Origin: Paraburkholderia saeva
Lineage (GTDB): Bacteria > Pseudomonadota > Gammaproteobacteria > Burkholderiales > Burkholderiaceae
NCBI RefSeq assembly: GCF_907164555.1
Contig: NZ_CAJQZC010000002.1
Coordinates: 124,001 to 188,000, forward strand
Direction of reading: 5' to 3'
Length of the DNA stretch: 64,000 nt
Shown: positions 9,463 through 19,226 of the stretch, in pieces
Numbering within the stretch: position 1 is the first letter of the stretch
How the letters are laid out: each line of letters opens with the position of its first letter
Made by a program: the position numbers and the translations under genes
The notes under the pieces: model-generated
What the model was told of the DNA's origin: nothing
The model's input: the letters and a program-made list of their open reading frames with translations, nothing else
The model's database searches: none

Positions 9463-10926
9463 ATGCAAACCGATTCAAGTTTCACCTTCGTTCTCTTCGG
9501 CGGAACCGGCGATCTGTCGATGCGCAAAATCCTGCCGGCACTGTATGAAGCGCACCGTGCAGGCGGCATGCTGGCTGAAAGCGGCAGGATCGTGGCGGTC
9601 GCGCGTCACGCGGAAGACCGCGATGGTTACCTGCAGTGGGTCAACGACCACGTCAAGCCGTACGTCTCAAAGAATGGTCTCGATGAAGCTGCATGGGCAA
9701 GCTTCCTCAAGCGCATCGATTACGTGAAGCTCGATCTGGGCAAACATGAAGACTTCGCGTTACTGCGGGACGCCGTGAGCGACCTGCCCGGCATCCGCGT
9801 GTTCTATCTCGCGACGGGCCCGTCGCTCTTCGTGCCGATCTGTCACGCGCTCGCCTCGGTCGGCCTGAACGAAAACGCCCGCATCGTGCTCGAGAAGCCG
9901 CTGGGCTACGACCTGAAGTCGTCGAATGCGATCAACGATGCCGTCGGCGAAATCTTCGCGGAAGAGCAGATCTACCGTATCGACCACTACCTCGGCAAGG
10001 AGCCCGTGCAGAACCTGCTGGCGCTGCGTTTCGGCAATGCGCTCTTCGAGCCGCTGTGGCGCCGCGAGTGGGTCGAGAGCATCCAGATCACGATCGCAGA
10101 AGAACTCGGCGTCGAGGCGCGCGGCGACTTCTACGACAACACCGGCGCGTTGCGCGACATGGTGCAGAACCACTTGCTGCAACTGCTTTCCATCGTCGCG
10201 ATGGAGCCGCCGCATTCGATGGATTCCGATTCGGTCCGTGACGAGAAGCTGCGCGTGCTGCGCGCGCTCAAGCCGGTCGACGAACGCGATATCGGCAAGG
10301 TTGCCGTACGCGGCCAGTATCATGCGGGCGGAATTCGTGGAACGCCGGTGCCGGCGTACGCAACCGAGCCTGGCGTGAAGAAGGACAGCACGACGGAAAC
10401 GTTTGTCGCGCTCAAGGTGGAAATCGAGAACTGGCGCTGGGCCGGCGTGCCGTTTTTCCTGCGCACCGGCAAGCGGCTGGCCGATCGCGTCGCGGAAATC
10501 GTCGTGAATTTCAGGCCGGTGCCGCACTCGGCGCTGGGTTCGCCGGCGTTGCGTCCGGGCGCCAATCGTCTGGTCATTCGCCTGCAGCCGAACGAAACGA
10601 TTCGTCTGTATTGCCTCGCGAAGCAGCCGGGCGAAGGCATGAACCTCGCCAGCGTTCACCTCGATCTCGCGTTCGACCAGTTCTTCCGCGAAGGTCAGAT
10701 GGAAGCGTATCAACGTCTGCTGCTCGACGTGATCCACGGTCGCCTCGCACTTTTCGTGCGTCGCGATGAACAGGAAGCTGCATGGCGCTGGGTTGAGCCT
10801 ATCCTGAATGAGTGGAGTGGCTCGAACAAGCCGCCCAAGCCGTACGCGGCTGGCACGTGGGGACCGGCGGCGTCGAGCGCGATGCTCGCGCAGCACGGCA
10901 CGTGCTGGCTGGAAGAAGAGAACTGA
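9463..10926 (+). CDS. zwf: Glucose-6-phosphate 1-dehydrogenase
   Basis: Oxidises glucose 6-phosphate to 6-phosphogluconolactone with NADP+/NAD+, the entry to the Entner-Doudoroff and pentose phosphate routes. 487 residues, normal for the family. The coenzyme loop GGTGDLS is at about residues 12-18 and the substrate signature RIDHYLGKEPVQN lies near residue 174. The start at 9463 follows GGAG in a short leader. It is first in a zwf-pgl-glk/hexR unit under a HexR-controlled promoter. Confidence 0.97.
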   Translation: MQTDSSFTFVLFGGTGDLSMRKILPALYEAHRAGGMLAESGRIVAVARHAEDRDGYLQWVNDHVKPYVSKNGLDEAAWASFLKRIDYVKLDLGKHEDFALLRDAVSDLPGIRVFYLATGPSLFVPICHALASVGLNENARIVLEKPLGYDLKSSNAINDAVGEIFAEEQIYRIDHYLGKEPVQNLLALRFGNALFEPLWRREWVESIQITIAEELGVEARGDFYDNTGALRDMVQNHLLQLLSIVAMEPPHSMDSDSVRDEKLRVLRALKPVDERDIGKVAVRGQYHAGGIRGTPVPAYATEPGVKKDSTTETFVALKVEIENWRWAGVPFFLRTGKRLADRVAEIVVNFRPVPHSALGSPALRPGANRLVIRLQPNETIRLYCLAKQPGEGMNLASVHLDLAFDQFFREGQMEAYQRLLLDVIHGRLALFVRRDEQEAAWRWVEPILNEWSGSNKPPKPYAAGTWGPAASSAMLAQHGTCWLEEEN

Positions 10927-10942
10927 CGTCGCATTACCTGTC

Positions 10943-10968
10943 GGGGCACGCGGAGGTTCGCGTGCCCC
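10943..10968 (+). promoter_or_regulatory. Hairpin between zwf and pgl
   Basis: Perfect 10-bp inverted repeat GGGGCACGCG/CGCGTGCCCC with loop GAGGTT, starting 16 bp after the zwf stop. No T-run follows. It may cap the zwf message or set relative expression of the downstream genes; no function is shown. Confidence 0.45.
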
Positions 10969-11119
10969 TGACCGTTGCAACGCCGCATTCTGGGAAGTAT
11001 CGAGCCGGCCGGTGTTTCTGGCCTCTGCCTCGCGACGCAGCATAATGCGCGTCGCACACCGGCAGAAAGCCGGCTGCCTTACGTCCCGCAAACCTACAAG
11101 AAAGCAGCATGGAGGAGAA

Positions 11120-11824
11120 GTGATCGAGCTTCACGCTTTCGACGACCAGAACGCCCAATCCGGCGCGCTGGCGAAAGCGGTGGGTGACGCGTTACATGCG
11201 TCTCTCGCCGCGCAGGCGAACGCGCCTCAATCTGGCGCTCGCCGTGCAACGCTTGCAGTATCCGGCGGCTCCAGTCCGCGTCCGTTTCTGCAGACGTTGT
11301 CGACCCACCCGTTCGACTGGGCGCACATCGACGTGACGCTCGTCGACGACCGCTGGGTGCCCGAAACCGATGCCGCCAGTAATTCGCGCCTCGCGCACGA
11401 AACGCTGTTGCAGAACGCCGCGGCCGCCGCCACGTTCTGGCCGCTCGTCGATACTGCGCAGACACTCGACGCCCACATCGCCGCCCTGAACGCCGACGCC
11501 GCGCGTCGCGTGCCGGACGTCGCGATTCTCGGCATGGGCGAAGACGGCCATACGGCCTCGATCTTCGCCGACGCACCCGAGTGGGACTTTGCGATTACGA
11601 CGCCCGAGCGTTTCGTCGCCGTGCATCCGGGCAACGCGCCGCATGCGCGTGTGAGCTGGTCGCTTTCCGCGCTGCAACAGGTGGGCCATCTGTATCTGCT
11701 GATCGCCGGACCGCGCAAGCTGGAGGTGCTGCAACAGGCCGCCGCTGCGCCACAAAAAAATGCCATCTCGAAGTTGGCAAACGACAAGGGAGTGAGACTC
11801 GATGTCTACTGGTGTGCAAACTAA
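11120..11824 (+). CDS. pgl: 6-phosphogluconolactonase
   Basis: Hydrolyses 6-phosphogluconolactone to 6-phosphogluconate, the step after Zwf. 234 residues. It shows the glucosamine/galactosamine-6-phosphate isomerase-like fold pattern: LAVSGGSSP near the N-terminus, [13 protein letters not shown], and [12 protein letters not shown], the conserved active-site strip. The start is GTG at 11120, placed by GGAGGAGAA directly upstream. It overlaps the next gene by 23 bp. Confidence 0.93.
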   Translation: MIELHAFDDQNAQSGALAKAVGDALHASLAAQANAPQSGARRATLAVSGGSSPRPFLQTLSTHPFDWAHIDVTLVDDRWVPETDAASNSRLAHETLLQNAAAAATFWPLVDTAQTLDAHIAALNADAARRVPDVAILGMGEDGHTASIFADAPEWDFAITTPERFVAVHPGNAPHARVSWSLSALQQVGHLYLLIAGPRKLEVLQQAAAAPQKNAISKLANDKGVRLDVYWCAN

Positions 11825-13721
11825 GGCTGTCCCCGCTGCGGGCCAGCACGCCGACGGACCGAGGCTGCTCGCGGACATCGGGGGCACCAATGCGCGTTTC
11901 GCGCTTGAAACCGGTCCCGGTGAAATCTCGCAGGTGCTCGTGTATCCGTGTGCGGAATACCCGGGCGTCGCCGAAGTCATCAAGAAGTATCTGAAGGACA
12001 CGAAGATCGGCCGCGTGAATCACGCGGCGATCGCAATTGCGAACCCGGTCGATGGCGACCAGGTCAGCATGACGAACCACGACTGGACGTTCTCGATCGA
12101 AGCGACGCGCCGCGCGCTCGGCTTCGATACGCTGCTGGTCGTCAACGACTTCACCGCGCTTGCGATGGCGCTGCCGGGCCTCACCGATGCACAGCGCGTG
12201 CAGGTGGGCGGCGGCCAGCGTCGTCAGAACAGCGTGATCGGCCTGCTCGGCCCGGGCACGGGCATGGGCGTGTCGGGTCTGATTCCCGCCGACGACCGCT
12301 GGATCGCGCTCGGCAGCGAAGGCGGTCACGCGACGTTCGCGCCCGCCGACGAACGCGAAGACATCGTGCTGCAATACGCGCGCAAGAAGTGGTCGCATGT
12401 GTCGTTCGAGCGCGTGGCGGCAGGCCCGGGCCTCGAAATCATCTATCGCGCGCTCGCGGGCCGCGACAAGAAGCGCGTGCCGGCCAACGTCGATGCACCC
12501 GAAATCACCCGGCGCGCGATCGAAGACAACGAGCCGCTCGCGCTGGAAACGGTCGACTGCTTCTGCGGCATTCTCGGCACCTTCGCCGGCAATATCGCGG
12601 TGACGCTCGGCGCGCTGGGCGGCATCTATATCGGCGGCGGTGTCGTGCCGCGCCTCGGCGAGTTCTTTGCGAAGTCGTCGTTCCGCAAGCGCTTCGAGGC
12701 GAAGGGCCGCTTCGAGGCGTACCTCGCGAATGTGCCGACGTATGTGATCACGGCGCAGTATCCGGCGTTCCTCGGCGTGTCGGCGATTCTCGCGGAACAG
12801 CTGTCGAATCGCGCGGGCGGCAGTTCGTCGGCGGTGTTCGAGCGTATCCGCCAGATGCGCGATGCGTTGACGCCGGCGGAACGCCGCGTCGCGGATCTCG
12901 CGCTGAATCATCCGCGCTCGATCATCAACGATCCGATCGTGGATATCGCGCGCAAGGCCGACGTGAGCCAGCCGACGGTGATCCGCTTCTGCCGTTCGCT
13001 CGGCTGCCAGGGTCTGTCCGATTTCAAGCTGAAGCTCGCCACGGGACTGACCGGTACGATTCCGGTGAGCCACAGCCAGGTGCATCTCGGCGATACCGCG
13101 ACCGACTTCGGCGCGAAGGTGCTCGACAACACCGTGTCGGCGATCCTGCAGTTGCGTGAGCATCTGAACTTCGAACACGTCGAGCGTGCGATCGATCTGC
13201 TGAACGGCGCACGACGCATCGAATTCTATGGCCTCGGCAATTCGAACATCGTCGCGCAGGACGCGCACTACAAGTTCTTCCGCTTCGGTATTCCGACCAT
13301 CGCGTACGGCGACCTGTACATGCAGGCCGCTTCAGCCGCGCTGCTCGGCAAGGGCGACGTGATCGTGGCGGTATCGAAGTCGGGCCGCGCGCCTGAGCTG
13401 CTACGCGTGCTGGATGTCGCGATGCAGGCCGGCGCGCAGGTGATCGCGATCACGTCGAGCAACACGCCTTTGGCCAAGCGCGCGACCGTCGCACTGGAAA
13501 CCGATCACATCGAGATCCGCGAATCGCAGCTTTCGATGATCTCGCGCATCCTGCATCTGGTGATGATCGACATCCTGGCGGTGGGCGTGGCGATCCGCCG
13601 CGCGGCGCCGAACCCGGAAGTAAGCGAAGCCGTCACGCGCGTGCGCGAACGCGCCGACGACGATTCGACGGCCGTGCTCGACTGGTTGAGCCATGGCGCG
13701 GCGTCTTCGGCGAAGGACTGA
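11802..13721 (+). CDS. glk: Glucokinase fused to HexR-type RpiR regulator
   Basis: One 639-residue chain joins two proteins. Residues 20 to about 340 are glucokinase ([14 protein letters not shown] phosphate loop, [21 protein letters not shown]), which phosphorylates glucose. From about 350 an RpiR-type helix-turn-helix ([13 protein letters not shown]) and then a SIS domain (about 470-600) make up HexR, the sensor of 2-keto-3-deoxy-6-phosphogluconate. The fusion is known in the Burkholderia group. The matching HexR box lies before zwf, so the protein should repress its own operon. The start lies inside pgl, which suggests coupled translation. Confidence 0.95.
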   Translation: MSTGVQTKAVPAAGQHADGPRLLADIGGTNARFALETGPGEISQVLVYPCAEYPGVAEVIKKYLKDTKIGRVNHAAIAIANPVDGDQVSMTNHDWTFSIEATRRALGFDTLLVVNDFTALAMALPGLTDAQRVQVGGGQRRQNSVIGLLGPGTGMGVSGLIPADDRWIALGSEGGHATFAPADEREDIVLQYARKKWSHVSFERVAAGPGLEIIYRALAGRDKKRVPANVDAPEITRRAIEDNEPLALETVDCFCGILGTFAGNIAVTLGALGGIYIGGGVVPRLGEFFAKSSFRKRFEAKGRFEAYLANVPTYVITAQYPAFLGVSAILAEQLSNRAGGSSSAVFERIRQMRDALTPAERRVADLALNHPRSIINDPIVDIARKADVSQPTVIRFCRSLGCQGLSDFKLKLATGLTGTIPVSHSQVHLGDTATDFGAKVLDNTVSAILQLREHLNFEHVERAIDLLNGARRIEFYGLGNSNIVAQDAHYKFFRFGIPTIAYGDLYMQAASAALLGKGDVIVAVSKSGRAPELLRVLDVAMQAGAQVIAITSSNTPLAKRATVALETDHIEIRESQLSMISRILHLVMIDILAVGVAIRRAAPNPEVSEAVTRVRERADDDSTAVLDWLSHGAASSAKD

Positions 13722-13751
13722 GTTTTAGCTGTTGCGTTTCGATGTAATAAG

Positions 13752-13784
13752 GCGCCGGGCTCGTGAGAGGCCGGCGCTTTTTTT
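13752..13784 (+). terminator. Terminator after glk-hexR
   Basis: Stem GCGCCGG (13752-13758)/CCGGCGC (13771-13777) with a 12-nt loop, followed by seven T. It closes the zwf-pgl-glk/hexR unit, 30 bp after the stop. Confidence 0.85.
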
Positions 13785-14050
13785 GCGCGGTTTCGTCCAT
13801 GCGCGGTTTGCGTCGAATACGTTCAGGTCGGGCCCAGTGGCCGGGCTCCTCCCCGGTCGTCCGACAGGGTCAGGAAGTCACCGTCGTTACCGATTTTGGT
13901 AGTGCCAGGCAGAACGATTAAAATGCTCGTAAAATCGATCGCAATCCTTTTAATGCTCGATTTTACGATCGATGCGCTCCCATACACGGGAACTTGACGC
14001 ACAGTGATTGATGGCCCAATATGCTCGATATATCGAGCATTAGGCTCCTA
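13785..14050. promoter_or_regulatory. Palindrome-rich leader of the small XRE regulator
   Basis: No gene here. A 12-bp inverted repeat TCGTAAAATCGA/TCGATTTTACGA (13927-13938, 13957-13968) is followed by a promoter candidate TTGACG-N17-CAATAT (13994-14022). A perfect 20-bp palindrome (14021-14040, arms ATGCTCGATA/TATCGAGCAT) and CATTAGG/CCTAATG (14038-14053) then lie over the predicted transcription start. The heptamer ATGCTCG recurs three times. The layout suggests autoregulation by the XRE protein. Confidence 0.5.
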
Positions 14051-14410
14051 ATGAATGTTTTAACGAACATGAAGGTCACCCAGGCTTCCATTCTCTCAGC
14101 GCCCCTTCTCGAGCAAAGCAAGCACCTCGGGGAACTGCTGGCGCGCCTGCGCATCGCGCGTGGCGTCAAACAGACCGACGCCGCCTTGCGCGCCGGTCTG
14201 TCCCGCAACACCGCGTACCGCATCGAGCACGGGGATCCGGGTCTTGCCATCGGCCAGGTGCTGCGATATCTGGACAGCATCGCACCCGGCATGTCGCTCG
14301 AAACCCTGTATGCAGAAAAAGATCCGGCGCTGGCGGCCCTGGCGGCGCGCGAGCGCAAATCCAGAGTTCGTGACATGAGCGCAGCAGAGCGCGACGAACT
14401 GGATTTCTGA
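14051..14410 (+). CDS. Small XRE-type helix-turn-helix regulator
   Basis: About 119 residues. A Cro/CI-like helix-turn-helix spans roughly residues 27-80 (LGELLARLRIARGVKQTDAA, then LSRNTAYRIEHG). The rest is a short charged tail. It resembles HipB-like antitoxins in size and domain, but no toxin-like partner lies beside it: the next gene is a convergent MFS pump. Start choice is open. The ATG at 14051 has AGG upstream; 14069 is also possible; the ATG at 14021 lies inside a perfect palindrome and probably before the transcription start. Stacked palindromes upstream are likely its operators. Confidence 0.7.
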   Translation: MNVLTNMKVTQASILSAPLLEQSKHLGELLARLRIARGVKQTDAALRAGLSRNTAYRIEHGDPGLAIGQVLRYLDSIAPGMSLETLYAEKDPALAALAARERKSRVRDMSAAERDELDF

Positions 14411-14571
14411 CTATTCACGTCACGCTGTCGTGCTGAAAGAGAAAGCCGATGTCAACTCGCGAACCGGCCTGCTAGCGTTTAACTGTGGCGTGACACTTGC
14501 GCGAAATGGCTAGCTCGCCATAGGCCCGCGCTTTTCCATCCTGCGTCGTGCCGTTGCGCGTAACGCACCAC

Positions 14572-15795
14572 TCAGACCGCACTCACCCCAGGCAACGGCC
14601 GCCCGTGCCAGCGCAGTACAAGCCAGCGGCCCAGCATACACAGCAGCCCGGCCGCACCGATCGTAACGCCCATGCCCTTCGGCGAGCCGTCCTGCCAGAG
14701 CCCGACCGCGAGACTCGCGAGCGCGCCGAGCGCGAGCTGCACGGCACCGAACACGGCGGCCGCGGCACCCGCGTTGCGCGGATAGCGATGCATGAGTTCA
14801 GTCGTGCAGTTGGCCGACAGCAGCCCGACCACGCCGACCACGAAAAACAGTCCGGCGACGATCGACCACAACCCGCCCCATCCCGTCAGGCAGACCAGCG
14901 CGACGAAAAACGATGCGCCGCAACTGATGCCCGAAGCAACCGAGATCATCGGCATCGGGCCGTGCCGACCCACCATCCGCGTGTTCATGAAGTTGCCGAA
15001 CATGATGCCGATGATGTTGAGCCCGAACAGAAAACCGTAATGCTGCGCCGAGACGTGGAAGTACTCGATGTACACGAACGGCGTCGCGGTGATGTACGCG
15101 AACATCGAGGCGAACGCCATGCCGCCGCACAACATGTGGCCCCACGCAACCGGATCGCGCAGCAGCTTGCCGTACGCCGCGAACGACTGCAGTACCGCCG
15201 CACCCGCACGCTTCTCACGCGGCCAGGTTTCCGGCACGCGCAGGAACGCCGTCACCGCACAGACCGAGCCGAACGTCGTAAGCGCGACGAATACGACGCG
15301 CCAGCCGCCCAGCAGCAGCAACTGTCCGCCGATCAGCGGCGCAAGCAGCGGCCCGATCGACGTGACGATCGCGAGCATCGACAGCACGCGGGCCGCTTCG
15401 GTCGGCTCGTGCGCATCGCGGGCGATTGCGCGTGCCAGCACCGACGCCGCGCCCGCGCCGAGCGCCTGGATGAACCGGAACGTCATCAACGAGCCGATCG
15501 AGAACGACAGCGCACACGCAACACTCGCGAGCGCGTACATCACGATGCCGCCAAGCAGCACCGGCCGGCGACCGAACGAGTCCGACAGCGGGCCATACAG
15601 CAGCATGCCGATCGAAAAGCCGAACATGAAGCTCGTGAGCGTCGATTGCGCGGCGCCTGCGCTGACGGCGAACGCCTGCGCGATCGAGGGCAAGCTCGGC
15701 AGATACATGTCGATGGAGATGGGCCCGCATGCGGCGAGCGCACCGAGCAACAGAATCAGCCGGCGATCGGGCCGGCTTCTGGCAGCGAGAGACAT
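14572..15795 (-). CDS. Bcr/CflA-type MFS drug efflux transporter
   Basis: Inner-membrane 12-helix pump of about 407 residues. The first helix carries PISIDMYLPSLPSIA, a hallmark of the Bcr/CflA subfamily (bicyclomycin, sulfonamide or amino-acid efflux). MFS motif A is GPLSDSFGRRPVL, and RFIQALGAGAASVLARAIARD matches the subfamily. The start at 15795 gives the normal length; in-frame ATGs further upstream would add an Arg-rich non-membrane tail. Substrate unknown. No local regulator is evident, though the small XRE gene is convergent. Confidence 0.88.
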   Translation of the reverse strand: MSLAARSRPDRRLILLLGALAACGPISIDMYLPSLPSIAQAFAVSAGAAQSTLTSFMFGFSIGMLLYGPLSDSFGRRPVLLGGIVMYALASVACALSFSIGSLMTFRFIQALGAGAASVLARAIARDAHEPTEAARVLSMLAIVTSIGPLLAPLIGGQLLLLGGWRVVFVALTTFGSVCAVTAFLRVPETWPREKRAGAAVLQSFAAYGKLLRDPVAWGHMLCGGMAFASMFAYITATPFVYIEYFHVSAQHYGFLFGLNIIGIMFGNFMNTRMVGRHGPMPMISVASGISCGASFFVALVCLTGWGGLWSIVAGLFFVVGVVGLLSANCTTELMHRYPRNAGAAAAVFGAVQLALGALASLAVGLWQDGSPKGMGVTIGAAGLLCMLGRWLVLRWHGRPLPGVSAV

Positions 15796-16007
15796 GGAAA
15801 TCCAGATCGGGCGGCCCGCCATGACAAGCGGCGAACGGCGGAAACGACGGGTTGGCGTCCACGCATTGTACGCGACGCTTAAAAGTGCCGTCCGCGATCC
15901 GTCCCTTCCGGTGGCCCTCCGGATCACGTTTTCTGCCCGCAGCGTCAATCGGTTACAGTGCTTTTCCTGCCGGCTGCAGCGCCGGCGTTTCCGTAGATGA
16001 ATCCTTC

Positions 16008-16514
16008 ATGACCGCTTTCCTGCTGATCTGGAGCCCCAAGAAGTGGCCGTGGCCCGAACTGCCCGACGTGGCAAAACGGGTCGCCGCCGGTGAAGCCGTG
16101 CTGGACGTGTGGGGCTGCGGCTTCGCGCGCGGCATCGAACCGGGCGACCGCGTGTTCCTGCATCGCGTCGCAAAGGAGCCGAAGGGCATCTTCGGTTCGG
16201 GCTACGTGATGCGCGCGCCTTATGAAGTCCCCGATCCGACGACAAAACGCGGCTACCGGCTGTGCATCGACTTCGTATACGACTGGGTCGTCGACGCGCA
16301 CGAGGACGTCGTCATCCCGCGCGACGCGTTGCGCACGCATCCGTTTTCGGTCCAGACGTGGGACGCGCAAAGCTCGGGCACGTCGATCAAGCCGATCGCC
16401 GAAGGCGCGCTGGAAAAGCGCTGGGCCGAACTCACCGGCCGACGCCCGCGCCCCGCACTGCCGGCCCCGGCCGGGCCCGCGCGCCCGTCGAAGCGCAAGG
16501 TGCACGCGGCCTGA
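16008..16514 (+). CDS. EVE/PUA-like domain protein, stand-alone
   Basis: 168 residues, no signal peptide or membrane segment. The N-terminal 120 residues ([15 protein letters not shown], then [20 protein letters not shown] and GIFGSGYV) have the layout of EVE-type PUA-superfamily domains, including the N-terminal head of ScoMcrA-like HNH nucleases. These bind modified bases in DNA or RNA. The C-terminal 40 residues are Pro/Ala/Arg-rich and probably disordered. No nuclease domain is attached. It sits before hemL, with a separate promoter likely between them. Domain assignment is from pattern memory and moderate in certainty. Confidence 0.6.
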   Translation: MTAFLLIWSPKKWPWPELPDVAKRVAAGEAVLDVWGCGFARGIEPGDRVFLHRVAKEPKGIFGSGYVMRAPYEVPDPTTKRGYRLCIDFVYDWVVDAHEDVVIPRDALRTHPFSVQTWDAQSSGTSIKPIAEGALEKRWAELTGRRPRPALPAPAGPARPSKRKVHAA

Positions 16515-16695
16515 CACTGGCGGGAGCCGGTCCGCGCCCTGCGCCGGGCCCGGCCCGAACGACGCGACTCCGGTACAATTTCGTCACTATCCAGCCGCCG
16601 CGACGCCAGTATTGACGGGCTCACCGCCGTTCTTCCATGCGCGAGCCGTGCGTGCTTCACGATCAGGCAGATCACTTTCAGCAGGTCCAACGTTC

Positions 16696-18006
16696 ATGTC
16701 CAGCACCTCCAGCACTTCCAGCACATCCCGTAGCCAGGCACTCTTCGAACGCGCCCAGCAGACCATTCCGGGCGGCGTCAATTCGCCCGTGCGTGCGTTC
16801 CGTTCGGTCGGCGGCACGCCGCGTTTCATCGAACGCGCACAAGGCCCGTACTTCTGGGACGCCGACGGTCAGCGCTACATCGACTACATCGGCTCGTGGG
16901 GGCCGATGATCCTGGGTCACGTGCATCCGGAAGTGCTCGAAGCCGTGCAACGCGTGCTCGCAAACGGCTTCTCATTCGGCGCGCCGACCGAAGCCGAGAT
17001 CGAGATCGCCGAGGAAATCTGCAAGCTCGTGCCTTCGATCGAGCAGGTACGCATGGTGTCGAGCGGCACCGAAGCGACGATGAGTGCGTTGCGCCTCGCG
17101 CGCGGCTTCACGAACCGCAGCCGCATCGTCAAGTTCGAAGGCTGCTATCACGGCCACGCGGACAGCCTCCTCGTGAAAGCGGGCTCCGGTCTGCTGACGT
17201 TCGGCAACCCGACTTCGGCGGGCGTGCCGGCCGACATCGCGAAGCACACCACGGTGCTCGAATACAACAACGTCGCGGAACTCGAAGAAGCGTTCAAGGC
17301 GTTCGGCAACGAGATCGCTTCGGTGATCGTCGAGCCGGTTGCGGGCAACATGAACCTCGTGCGCGCAACGCCCGAATTTCTCGCGACGCTGCGGCGTCTG
17401 TGCACCGAACACGGCACGGTGCTGATTTTCGACGAAGTGATGTGCGGATTCCGCGTCGCACTCGGTGGCGCGCAGCAGGTGTACGGCATCACGCCGGACC
17501 TCACGTGCCTCGGCAAGGTGATCGGCGGCGGTATGCCGGCGGCCGCGTTCGGCGGACGTCGCGACATCATGGCTCATCTCGCGCCGCTCGGCGGCGTCTA
17601 TCAGGCGGGCACGCTCTCGGGTAATCCGGTCGCGGTCGCCGCCGGCCTGAAGACACTCCAACTGATCCAGGCGCCCGGTTTCTACGAAACGCTTTCCACG
17701 CAAACCGCGCGCCTCGCGAAGGGTCTCGCCGAAGCAGCGCGCGAAGCCGGCGTGCCGTTCGCGGCCGATTCGCTCGGCGGCATGTTCGGTCTCTACTTCA
17801 CCGATTCGATTCCCGCGAGCTTCGCGGAAGTCACGAAGAGCGACGTGCCGCGCTTTAACGCGTTCTTCCACAAGATGCTCGACGCGGGTGTGTACTTCGC
17901 GCCTTCGGCGTATGAAGCGGGCTTCGTGTCGATCGCGCACGACAACGCCATCATCGACGCCACGATTGCCGCCGCGCGCAGCGCATTTGCTGCGTCTGCA
18001 GCCTGA
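16696..18006 (+). CDS. hemL: Glutamate-1-semialdehyde 2,1-aminomutase
   Basis: PLP enzyme that turns glutamate 1-semialdehyde into 5-aminolevulinate for haem synthesis. 436 residues. Family features: [11 protein letters not shown] at the N-terminus, [14 protein letters not shown], the PLP pocket FDEVMCGFR and the Schiff-base Lys in [11 protein letters not shown] Ser/Thr-rich N-terminal extension of about ten residues is slightly longer than in E. coli. A TACAAT -10-like hexamer at 16574-16579 may mark its promoter. Confidence 0.97.
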   Translation: MSSTSSTSSTSRSQALFERAQQTIPGGVNSPVRAFRSVGGTPRFIERAQGPYFWDADGQRYIDYIGSWGPMILGHVHPEVLEAVQRVLANGFSFGAPTEAEIEIAEEICKLVPSIEQVRMVSSGTEATMSALRLARGFTNRSRIVKFEGCYHGHADSLLVKAGSGLLTFGNPTSAGVPADIAKHTTVLEYNNVAELEEAFKAFGNEIASVIVEPVAGNMNLVRATPEFLATLRRLCTEHGTVLIFDEVMCGFRVALGGAQQVYGITPDLTCLGKVIGGGMPAAAFGGRRDIMAHLAPLGGVYQAGTLSGNPVAVAAGLKTLQLIQAPGFYETLSTQTARLAKGLAEAAREAGVPFAADSLGGMFGLYFTDSIPASFAEVTKSDVPRFNAFFHKMLDAGVYFAPSAYEAGFVSIAHDNAIIDATIAAARSAFAASAA

Positions 18007-18044
18007 TTCCGATTCCGGTTCCACTCCAACCCGACCCGTCGCCG

Positions 18045-19202
18045 ATGTTCTCGCAAACCGATTTCGTCCATATGGAACGTGCACTCGCGCTCGCCGCGCG
18101 CGGGATGTACACCACCGACCCGAATCCCCGTGTCGGCTGCGTGCTGGTCAAGAACGGCGAGGTGATCGGAGAAGGCTATACGCAGCCCGCCGGTCAGGAT
18201 CACGCAGAGATTCGCGCGCTGAAGGATGCGCGCTCGCGCGGCCATGACCTGCGCGGCGCGACAGCCTATGTGACGCTGGAGCCATGCAGCCACTTCGGCC
18301 GCACGCCGCCGTGCGCGAATGCCCTGATCGATGCGCAGGTCGAACGCGTGATTGCCGCGATGGAAGACCCGAATCCGCAAGTATCGGGCCGCGGTCTCTC
18401 GATCTTGCGCGACGCGGGTATCGAAGTGCGTTGCGGACTGCTCGAACACGAAGCGCGCGAACTGAACATCGGTTTTGTGTCGCGCATGACGCGCGGCCGG
18501 CCGTGGGTCCGCATGAAAGTCGCGGCTTCGCTCGATGGCCGCACCGGCCTGCCTTCCGGCGAAAGCCAGTGGATCACCGGAGAAGCCGCGCGCGCCGATG
18601 GTCACGCGTGGCGCGCGCGGGCTTCGGCGATTCTCACGGGCATTGGCACCGTGAAGGAAGACGATCCGCGCATGACCGTGCGCGCGGTCGATACGCCGCG
18701 CCAGCCGAAGCGTGTTCTGATCGACAGCCAGCTCGACGTACCGCCCGAGGCCCAGATTCTTGTCGGTGCGCCGACGCTGATTTTCTGCGGCAATCTCGAC
18801 GAACGTCACACGGAGCGTGCCGAAGCGCTGCGTGCGCGCGGCGCCGAGATCGTGCAGATGGCCAACGCGAACGGCAAGGTCGATCTGCCCGCCATGCTGA
18901 AGGCGCTCGGCGAGCGCGGCGTGAACGAACTGCACGTCGAGGCGGGCTACAAGCTGAACGGCTCGCTGCTGCGCGAAGGCTGCGTCGACGAACTGCTGAT
19001 CTATCTCGCGCCGAGCCTGCTCGGTATGGACTCGATGAGCATGTTCAATCTCGTCGCGCCCAGCTCGCTCGCCGCACGCACGCAACTTCGCTTTCATGGT
19101 GTCGATCGCATCGGCGAGGACGTGCGGATTCTCGCGCGCTTCGAGCCGCCTGCCGCCGCCGATACACCCGAAGCACCCGAAGCACCCGACGCTTCGCACT
19201 GA
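18045..19202 (+). CDS. ribD: Bifunctional riboflavin deaminase/reductase
   Basis: Second and third steps of riboflavin synthesis. The N-terminal deaminase (residues 1-145) has the zinc site HAEIRAL and PCSHFGRTPPC. The C-terminal NADPH reductase (about 150-370) begins MKVAASLDGRTGLPSGESQWITG. 385 residues, normal. The tail is a short PEAPEAP repeat, probably disordered. It starts 38 bp after hemL and is followed 24 bp later by ribE, so hemL-ribD-ribE may be co-transcribed. Confidence 0.96.
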   Translation: MFSQTDFVHMERALALAARGMYTTDPNPRVGCVLVKNGEVIGEGYTQPAGQDHAEIRALKDARSRGHDLRGATAYVTLEPCSHFGRTPPCANALIDAQVERVIAAMEDPNPQVSGRGLSILRDAGIEVRCGLLEHEARELNIGFVSRMTRGRPWVRMKVAASLDGRTGLPSGESQWITGEAARADGHAWRARASAILTGIGTVKEDDPRMTVRAVDTPRQPKRVLIDSQLDVPPEAQILVGAPTLIFCGNLDERHTERAEALRARGAEIVQMANANGKVDLPAMLKALGERGVNELHVEAGYKLNGSLLREGCVDELLIYLAPSLLGMDSMSMFNLVAPSSLAARTQLRFHGVDRIGEDVRILARFEPPAAADTPEAPEAPDASH

Positions 19203-19226
19203 ACACACGCAAAAGGAACCAGCACG

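Noticed and set aside
11595..13268. Long minus-strand frame opposite pgl and glk-hexR
   Set aside because: Antisense shadow of two well-recognised genes; no family features.
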